A stretch of 10,917 nucleotides of DNA, from the NCBI GenBank assembly GCA_028565715.1, contig JAOXYC010221904.1, forward strand, positions 1 through 10,917. The letters run 5' to 3'. Both the position numbers and the translations under genes were made by a program. This document shows, piece by piece, positions 6,415 to 10,917 of the stretch (positions are counted from its first letter, which is position 1; every line of letters starts with the position of its first letter). The notes beneath the pieces are model-generated. The model searched no databases. It was given only the letters and a program-made list of their open reading frames with translations, and was not told the origin of the DNA. Origin of the DNA: Phoronis pallida (taxonomy: Eukaryota > Phoronida > Phoronidae).

Positions 6415-6546
6415 CTTTATAATAACACAATCTACACGTCTGAGGACAGTAATGACGCAGGTAGTCCAGTGATGCCGCGCCACTTTTACACGCAACAAAG
6501 TTACAAATTTGTTTGTCTTGGCATCCAGCCACTTGAATGTCTTTGC
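6415..6546 (-). CDS. Internal exon with one complete ShKT domain, phase 1-1
   Basis: On the minus strand the acceptor TATATCTTTTCAG and the donor AAAG|GTGACG bound exactly 132 bases, entering and leaving in phase 1. The peptide contains six cysteines spaced C-x5-C-x4-C-x13-C-x3-C-x2-C, beginning CQDKQICNFVAC and ending CPQTCRLC, which is a full ShKT module. A symmetric phase-1 exon holding one extracellular domain is the classical unit of exon shuffling. The next exon in the same phase would be 3373-3491, across an intron of about 2.9 kb. The frame stays open for a further 24 codons upstream and 84 downstream, but those parts have no ShKT-like or other recognisable content and are probably intron. 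Earlier exons must lie beyond the retrotransposon, outside the window. Confidence 0.82.
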
Positions 6547-6858
6547 CTGAAAAGATATACCACAAGGTGTAAAGACCAGGCAGTGGCGGAGCCAGAGAGA
6601 AGCTAGCTCGGGAGCACAAGATGTGCTGTCCTGGCAGAGATTTGCCCCCTCCCCCGGCCCCAGTTACTTAAAGACTTAGTTATAACAATAATTAGTGGCA
6701 TGGGCTATGGAAATCTGTATTGTTGTGAAACATTTTGATACATTTTCTTTGTTTGAATTACCCTCCACATGGGAATGACGTCAGAATATTTTTACAAGGT
6801 CACAGAATCTTTTTCGAAAACACATGTAATCCACTGACGTGCTCTTCAATGTGAGTTG
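6547..6858. other. Intron of the ShKT gene between exon and retrotransposon LTR; no gene seen
   Basis: The stretch includes a GC-rich run (CCCCCTCCCCCGGCCCC, about 6646-6662), unlike its AT-rich surroundings, and no further cysteine-patterned exon. It ends at the outer edge of the 3' LTR. Confidence 0.4.
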
Positions 6859-6999
6859 TGTTTCGTGGAAAGATAAGTGTGCGTGGTAGTGAGCTGAGAG
6901 GTAGAATAAGGAGACAGATAATCAAACGTGACTTCGGCTATATTACTACTGGAGATCTCTAGCGGTCAACTTTATAACTAAACATCAACACACGTAACA
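6859..6999 (-). repeat. 3' LTR of a Ty3/gypsy element, about 141 bp
   Basis: Read on the minus strand, the LTR begins TGTTACGTG immediately after a polypurine tract and ends CACGAAACA, an eight-of-nine inverted match to its start, with the standard TG...CA borders. It is short for this group. The 5' LTR is outside the window or lost, so the inner border is well supported by the polypurine tract and the outer border rests on the inverted termini alone. Confidence 0.7.
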
Positions 7000-7010
7000 T
7001 CTCCCTCCTT
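7000..7010 (-). promoter_or_regulatory. Polypurine tract (plus-strand primer site of the retrotransposon)
   Basis: The minus strand reads AAGGAGGGAGA directly before the TGTTACG start of the LTR. In Ty3/gypsy elements this purine run survives RNase H and primes second-strand DNA synthesis. Confidence 0.8.
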
Positions 7011-7159
7011 AAGAGAAGAAAGATAAAGAAATGTCAATGTCTTTTCTGAGAGTCAATACAGAGCAATCCTTCCTGCACTAAAGAAACTTAAACGACGAAT
7101 AGCATAACACTTAAAAACATCACTTAAACTGAGTTTATCATCTCCTTAGTCACACACAG

Positions 7160-7606
7160 TTATACATCCATTCGTGTGGGCGGTTTTACTGTTCTACCAG
7201 ATTTTGTAACGTATGGTTTGGGCGCTGACATTACGTTTTCGGTTGCTACATTACTCGGAGCACTCGGTTGACTTGGTGATTTTGCAGGAGTTGGTTGATG
7301 TATATGCGGAATCACGGGTTCCTTTCGAACATCGTCGTTCGCACTCGTTGTACGGAGTAATTGTTGATTACGACGATATGTTTTGCCATTGGGTTTGGTT
7401 ACTTCGTAATCACGACTTGAGATACGACGCGAGACTACAGCGGCATTCAAATGTTTTTCACCTCGCTGTATCGGTGCCATCGTCACTAGATCACCGGGCT
7501 GTAGGGCCTTCAAACGAAGATCTGCGGTTTTGTTTTTCCGATCTTCCATGATATGACGTTGGTTGATGTCAAAACGACGTGTCAAAGTAGACTGAGTAGT
7601 GGGCAT
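7160..7606 (-). pseudogene. Integrase carboxy-terminal domain of Ty3/gypsy pol
   Basis: This 148-residue open frame starts MPTTQSTLTRRFDINQR and contains LQPGDLVTMAPIQRGEKHLN, then SRDYEVTKPNGKTYRRN, the small beta-barrel that follows the integrase core in gypsy elements and helps bind DNA. The tail is proline- and serine-rich and ends VTKSGRTVKPPTRMDV, a common gypsy ending. It was once continuous with the core upstream: a stop just before its ATG (7607-7609) and a frameshift further up now separate them. The ATG is therefore an internal methionine and not a native start. Confidence 0.85.
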
Positions 7607-7609
7607 TTA

Positions 7610-7860
7610 AGTTTTAGTTTGCCTACCAAAGAGACGTTCAACGTGACTAGAAAGGTAACCTTCTGTCGGTGTATTTCTGATATTGAGAAGACCTAGATAA
7701 GGATCTTCCTTTGCTGCATGAGTCTTTTAGCAATTTTTACAGCCGACTCAGCTGCACCATTAGATTTAGTATTACCAGGTGAACTAAATGTGTGTCTGAA
7801 TGTATAGACCTGAGATAACTTCTTAAAGTTCTCTGACGAAAACTCAGTTTTCGTCAGAGA
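7610..7860 (-). pseudogene. Integrase core, second half (contains the catalytic glutamate)
   Basis: On the minus strand one frame reads SSPGNTKSNGAAESAVKIAK, holding the glutamate of the D,D,E triad (AAES). It is followed by a stop, and after a frame change by DPYLGLLNIRNTPTEGYL, the usual gypsy '..LL.yR.TP' block, leading to the carboxy-terminal domain. At least one frameshift and two stops break this part. The palindrome at 7817-7873 separates it from the first half of the core. Confidence 0.78.
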
Positions 7861-7873
7861 ACTTTAAGAAGTT
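7817..7873. repeat. 57-bp palindrome: 28-bp perfect arms, 1-nt spacer
   Basis: AACTTCTTAAAGTTCTCTGA and the following eight bases (7817-7844) are exactly reverse-complementary to 7846-7873, around a single C at 7845. On the minus strand one arm carries the expected integrase coding sequence after the SDGG aspartate motif. The other arm is an inverted extra copy that shifts the frame and brings a stop. Confidence 0.95.
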
Positions 7874-8178
7874 CTCTCACCACCATCACTGACAAGCTCA
7901 TCAGGTATTCCGTGTCTTGAAAAATGTTGTTTGAGCTTTGTTATGACATTCGAAGATGAGGTTTCAGTAAGGTAGTCGATCTCGAAAAATTGATTGTAAT
8001 AGTCAACTGTTACTAGGTAAGAGCGATCATTGAATGTGAACATATCACTGCCTAGTTTTTGCCAAGGTCGTTCTGGGACCTCATGCATTATGATAGTTTC
8101 TGGTTGTTGTTTGTCACAGGATGTTGCGCATACAGCACAGGACTCAACAAACGCTTGACATTCCGGGCCACTACACAA
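7864..8178 (-). pseudogene. Integrase zinc-finger end and core, first half
   Basis: On the minus strand the frame carries the C..C half of the HHCC zinc finger (VESCAVCATSCDKQQ). The catalytic core follows, beginning PWQKLGSDMFTF with the first catalytic aspartate, then YLVTVDYYNQFFEIDYL, and reaching the second aspartate in IPDELVSDGG. Gypsy elements usually have SDNG here. Immediately afterwards the frame runs into the palindrome and stops. Integrase inserts the retrotransposon cDNA into the host chromosome; this copy cannot make the enzyme. Confidence 0.85.
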
Positions 8179-8424
8179 GCTGTCTTGATCGGCGTAAACA
8201 AGAGTTTATACCGTACCCTGGTGGCCCGCATGTACTTTACGATTTATGTCATTGCGAAGTGATGATGGAATGATGATAGTGTCACCTCTCATGAGGATCC
8301 CATCTTGAACAATGAGTTCATCACGATAAGAGAAATAGGCTTTTATGTTTTCAGGGGTTTTCTTGTCTATGGGTCGGCCAACCATTAAATATTGTGGTTT
8401 TTAGAGTCATAAGAGACTCATCAA
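8179..8424 (-). pseudogene. RNase H-integrase linker and H..H half of the integrase zinc finger
   Basis: On the minus strand broken frames carry LIVQDGILMRGDTIIIPSSL and then NRKVHAGHQGTV, the two histidines of the HHCC finger, followed by a TAA and the frame with the cysteines. The 5' part (DESLMTLKTTIFNGWP) directly adjoins the TA-flanked inserted element at 8427-8970, whose other side carries the preceding residues. Confidence 0.75.
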
Positions 8425-8426
8425 TA

Positions 8427-8970
8427 GAGGATGCTCGATTTCACAAAAAAGTACGTACACTTATACTTTAAAAACCACGTGACCGACTTATTCGCCGAAC
8501 TCCGATCGGCGTTATACGTAATTTTATAAGTTTTGTACGTTCAACATGGCGATTAAACGTAAGCTCCCAACTTGTATTTTCAACCTTCAATCACTAAGAC
8601 ATTTTTTGATGAAATCCTTTGATTTTTGTGTGTAAAGGTCAACTAACATGTGTAGTTTGTAGAGGAATGGAGAATTTGAGAAAACTCGTACAAATAAATG
8701 CCAAAACGAAAGTTTGATTGGGCTGCCAATTTTCAACATGTCGTCTGCTTTGCCCTCAAGTCTAGTCTTTGTATTGTTTGAAAAAACGTATTTCAATAAT
8801 TTTTTTTTTCACTAAAATTGATTTTTCTAGTGTTTTGAAGTGAAAGTAAAAGTGAAAAGTAATCGAAAATCGAGCATCACTTCGACCATTTACTTATACG
8901 TATACTTATACTTGTGATTTAAGAGTATAAGTATAAGTATAAGTATACGTACAGGAAATCGAGCATCCTC
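8427..8970. mobile_element. TA-flanked inverted-repeat DNA element (MITE-like), 544 bp, inserted in pol
   Basis: TA at 8425-8426 and 8971-8972 flank perfect 16-bp terminal inverted repeats (GAGGATGCTCGATTTC, 8427-8442 and 8955-8970). A further inverted block (GTACGTACACTTATACTT at 8451-8468 against its near-identical counterpart at about 8933-8952) extends them. A TA duplication points to the Tc1/mariner-like (IS630) mechanism. There is no transposase frame. An inner copy of the terminal repeat at 8865-8878, about 90 bp from the right end, and a hairpin of GTATAA units between them suggest that the right end was duplicated or is composite. Confidence 0.85.
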
Positions 8971-8972
8971 TA

Positions 8973-9100
8973 TTAGCAGTTGCGCAGCGTATATCAGACA
9001 ATACTTTCTCAGAAACAAAAGAGACTGCATGAATAGTGGTCAGTTCCATAGTAGGTTTTTCGGGTAAAGGAGCCCTCGACAGAGCATCGGCTAGAAACAT
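8973..9100 (-). pseudogene. End of RNase H and start of the linker of Ty3/gypsy pol
   Basis: On the minus strand the frame reads MFLADALSRAPLPEKP and goes on to VSFVSEKVLSDIRCATAN. ADALSR is the near-universal end of the gypsy RNase H/connection segment. The frame then runs into the inserted TA-flanked element, whose GTATAA repeats translate as a meaningless threonine-tyrosine run. Confidence 0.82.
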
Positions 9101-9460
9101 TGACTTTCAAGGACGATGGATTAAGTCAAAGTTGTACTTCTGAGTACGTAAAAGCAGGGATTGTAAACGTCGAGGCGCACGTGAGGGGGGTTTGGACTTT
9201 ATTGCAACAAGTGGCTTGTAGTTACAACTTTGACCGGACGACCATAGGTATAATAATGAAATTTTTCAAGTCCGAATACCATAGCTAAGAGCTCTTTCTC
9301 GATTTGAGCATAGCGTGTCTCGGCGTCATTGAGAGATCTGCTAGCGTATGCAATAGGCTTACCGTCTTGTAGGAGACACGACCCAAGGTCATAATCACTG
9401 GCATCGGTTGGGTTCTTTAGTCAGATCATAGAGGCCAAGTACCGGGGCTTCAATGACGAG
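9101..9460 (-). pseudogene. RNase H domain of Ty3/gypsy pol, frameshifted
   Basis: On the minus strand, segments in more than one frame read IEAPVLGLYDLTKEP, then SDYDLGSCLLQDGKPIAYAS, then RYAQIEKELLAMVFGLEKFH and YYTYGRPVKVV. These are the successive blocks of gypsy RNase H, which removes the RNA strand during reverse transcription. A frameshift lies near 9410 and a stop follows SHLLQ. Where related elements have a third catalytic aspartate (TDH) this copy has TSH, so the active site is damaged besides being out of frame. Confidence 0.8.
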
Positions 9461-9677
9461 TTTTTTTTATAGTTTGGAAAGAGGTCTTTTGGGCCTCTGA
9501 CCATGTCCAGGGAACACCCTTCTTAATGAGGTTTCTAAGAGGACTACTCACACTGGCCAGATTAGGTAGGAAGTTTCCCAGATAAGTCACCATACCCATA
9601 AACTCTCTGAGCTTTGCAATATTCGCTGGGGCCGGCATATGAGAGAGAGCCCTAACCTTGTCAGGGTCAGGGTGCAT
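9450..9677 (-). pseudogene. Reverse-transcriptase thumb/connection segment
   Basis: On the minus strand the frame begins MHPDPDKVRALSHMPAP, then LREFMGMVTYLGNFLPNLA, then LRNLIKKGVPWTWSEAQ. These are the standard blocks after the gypsy polymerase palm. The preceding palm frame ends nearby in another phase after FMGHFF, so a frameshift lies near 9680. Confidence 0.87.
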
Positions 9678-10066
9678 TCCCTGAAAGAGAAAAAATGGCC
9701 CATAAACGGAATTTCAGGTACCCGAAAAGCAAATTTGTCTCTGTTAAGCTTAATTCCCTTGCCCTTGCACAGCTCGAAGAGCCCTCTGAGGTTTTTGTTG
9801 TGTTCCTCGACATTTTTGCCATGAATCACGGCGTCATCAGCGATGCAGAGGACACCTGGAAGTTCAGAGACTGCTTCGGACATTTTTTCCCCAAAAATTT
9901 CCGAGCACACGTTCAGGCCAAAAGGAAGAAGGTTCCATAGATAACGATCCCCAAATGGTGAGAGAAAGGTAGTAAGTTTTCGCGATGGTTCATCAAGCTG
10001 AACATGCCGATAAGCAGAAGAGAGATCTACTTTCGTGGAAACTTTAGATTGTGCCAACAGATGGCA
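9678..10066 (-). pseudogene. Reverse-transcriptase palm with catalytic IADD
   Basis: On the minus strand the frame carries VSTKVDLSSAYRHVQLDE (first catalytic aspartate in VDLSSAY), SPFGDRYLWNLLPFGL (template and dNTP-binding block) and GVLCIADDAVIHG, the YxDD-equivalent box, at about 9833-9844. IADD instead of YxDD is a known variant in metazoan gypsy elements, so the catalytic pair is intact. A single stop at 10067-10069 separates it from the amino-terminal part in the same frame, and a frameshift ends it near 9680. Confidence 0.88.
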
Positions 10067-10603
10067 TTACTCATCTACAGTAGCTAGTGAGTAATATTCT
10101 CGCTGAAGAGCACTGTTCAGAAATTTTGAGTCTAAACAAATTCTTAATTTACCATTTTTCTTCTCAGCTACGACCTTTTTGTTAACCCAAGGAGTGGGCT
10201 CATTTACGGGGGAAATGACCTTGAGGTCTTTCAGACGCTTAAGTTCTTGTTTGAGCCTTGGCCGTAGAGACAATGGCACCTTACGAGAGGGTATCACTAC
10301 TGGGTTTACAGTAGGATCGACTTTCAAACTGATTTCACCATCAAATGTGCCTAGATCACCATCGAAAACAGATGAGAATTCGTCTGCAATCGATACAGAA
10401 TTAACCTTATCAGGTTTTACCTGATGGAATTGGTTATAGTTGACAGTGATTAGTTTCATTTCCTTACTTGCACTGAGGGACAGCAAGGGAGTTAAGTCTT
10501 CCTCAACTACAATGGAGGGGACAGAAAATGTTTGTTTAGTTTTATTGGTTTTTAGTGTTAATCGGACTGAACCCAAGGCTTTGTGGGGGTTTCCGCTCCA
10601 CAT
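10067..10603 (-). pseudogene. Protease end, linker and amino-terminal reverse transcriptase
   Basis: On the minus strand 178 residues are open. The first third (GSVRLTLKTNKTKQTFSVPS) is the carboxy-terminal part of the aspartic protease region. It is followed by FSSVFDGDLGTFDGEISLKV and SRKVPLSLRPRLKQELKRL, the usual gypsy segment that precedes fingers, and by KVVAEKKNGKLRICLDSKFL, the fingers block. The frame ends at a TAA in the conserved block before the first catalytic aspartate. An in-frame TAA (10607-10609) also precedes its first methionine. Confidence 0.87.
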
Positions 10604-10846
10604 ACCTTAGACCCGAGATGTTGGCTGAATTGGAGTTTTGTCAGACATAAATTTTTGTGGAATTATACAAACAGATGCACCACTATCTGCCTCAAATGAC
10701 ACGTCTTAGCCAACCTCCACCACCTTCATACGTACCAAAATAGGATCATCAGTCGAAAATGAGTGTTGCGGTTTGACAGCCTTTAACCATGTGATACCAG
10801 AGTCAGAGTCAGAGTTAGAGTCTGAATCGTACTGTTCGTCTGTCAT
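10604..10846 (-). pseudogene. Retropepsin-type protease with acidic leader, start of visible pol
   Basis: In the same minus-strand frame as the reverse transcriptase, an ATG at 10844-10846 is followed by an acidic MTDEQYDSDSNSDSDSG stretch. After a TAA at 10706-10708 comes FEADSGASVCIIPQKF, whose DSGAS (10673-10687) is the active-site D-T/S-G of an aspartic protease. A second TAA follows at 10607-10609. A stop lies three codons upstream of the ATG, so whether this ATG was ever a start or is internal to an older gag-pol is unclear. No gag zinc knuckle is visible. Confidence 0.72.
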
Positions 10847-10847
10847 G

Positions 10848-10917
10848 GACGATTACGTCGCCGGGTAGCGATTATGTCGCCGTCGTAGCGATTAAGTCGC
10901 CGGCGACTTAATCGCTA
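10848..10917. repeat. GTCGCCGG-type tandem repeat ending in a 32-bp perfect palindrome
   Basis: Three related units of about 18-20 bp (GATTACGTCGCCGG, GTAGCGATTATGTCGCCG, GTAGCGATTAAGTCGCCG) run up to 10901. The last unit is then copied in inverted orientation: TAGCGATTAAGTCGCC at 10886-10901 is the exact reverse complement of 10902-10917. It is much richer in GC and CpG than the rest of the window. Confidence 0.9.

Larger units (their letters stand above)
6859..10846 (-). mobile_element. Decayed Ty3/gypsy LTR retrotransposon (pol and 3' LTR)
   Basis: The minus-strand order is protease, reverse transcriptase, RNase H, integrase zinc finger, integrase core, integrase carboxy terminus, polypurine tract, LTR. 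Integrase after RNase H is the Ty3/gypsy (Metaviridae) order, which separates it from Ty1/copia. At least three in-frame stops, several frameshifts, a 544-bp DNA element and a palindromic duplication break pol. Gag, its zinc knuckle and the 5' LTR are not seen. The element probably lies in an upstream intron of the minus-strand ShKT gene, in the same orientation, or just upstream of that gene. Confidence 0.92.

Noticed and set aside
7213-7551. 112-residue plus-strand frame
   Set aside because: It is antisense to the integrase carboxy-terminal domain, which has clear family motifs on the other strand.
8587-8796. 69-residue minus-strand frame inside the TA-flanked element
   Set aside because: It has no similarity to a transposase and low-complexity lysine/phenylalanine content, so it is likely chance.
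9639-9940. Plus-strand frames opposite reverse transcriptase
   Set aside because: They are shadows of the minus-strand pol coding, with no motifs of their own.
10179-10424. 81-residue plus-strand frame
   Set aside because: It is antisense to the fingers part of reverse transcriptase.
1-10917. Bacterial-type features (operons, CRISPR, tRNA, riboswitches)
   Set aside because: None were found. Gene structure is intron-split and all recognisable mobile elements are eukaryotic. I could not run a tRNA or covariance search, so a small RNA gene cannot be excluded.

Overview
The window is eukaryotic, most probably a marine invertebrate and perhaps a lophotrochozoan such as a mollusc. The evidence is intron-split coding with GT/AG borders, AATAAA polyadenylation signals, ShKT domains, animal-type LINE and Ty3/gypsy relics, several small inverted-repeat DNA elements and AT-rich intergenic DNA. 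There are no bacterial operons, rRNA, tRNA or CRISPR arrays. The phylum is a guess.

Layout. Positions 29-820 hold two families of decayed tandem repeats: a unit of about 150-169 bp with nuclear-receptor-like AGGTCA half-sites, and a minisatellite built on GACCCAT..CTATACC. From about 1150 to 3274 there is a plausible plus-strand gene: candidate exons at 1152-1309, 1734-1760, 1931-2025, 2242-2446 (one transmembrane helix with a basic stop-transfer and a cytoplasmic tail) and a terminal exon at 3106-3162, followed by AATAAA at 3269. Its last intron carries an inverted-repeat DNA element that was later split by a 5'-truncated LINE with a 12-bp target duplication.

A minus-strand gene converges on it. 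Its last two visible exons, 6415-6546 and 3373-3491, each encode one complete six-cysteine ShKT domain. They join in phase 1, and the stop codon lies one residue after the last cysteine. Its AATAAA (3297-3302) is only about 22 bp from the plus gene's signal, so the two 3' ends meet or overlap. The roughly 2.9-kb intron between the ShKT exons holds an ACGTG-rich inverted-repeat element, a LINE reverse-transcriptase relic, a TTAA-flanked inverted-repeat element, two microsatellites and a separate inverted repeat.

From 6859 to about 10846, on the minus strand, lies a decayed Ty3/gypsy LTR retrotransposon in the order protease, reverse transcriptase, RNase H, integrase, polypurine tract and a short 141-bp 3' LTR. 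It carries in-frame stops and frameshifts, a 544-bp TA-flanked inverted-repeat element inserted between RNase H and integrase, and a 57-bp near-perfect palindrome inside the integrase core. Gag and the 5' LTR are not visible. The window ends in a short GTCGCCGG-type tandem array whose last 32 bases are a perfect palindrome.

I found no confidently new enzymatic system. The most interesting host biology is the tail-to-tail pair of genes and the phase-1 ShKT modules. The most interesting genome dynamics are the nested insertions and the palindromic rearrangements.
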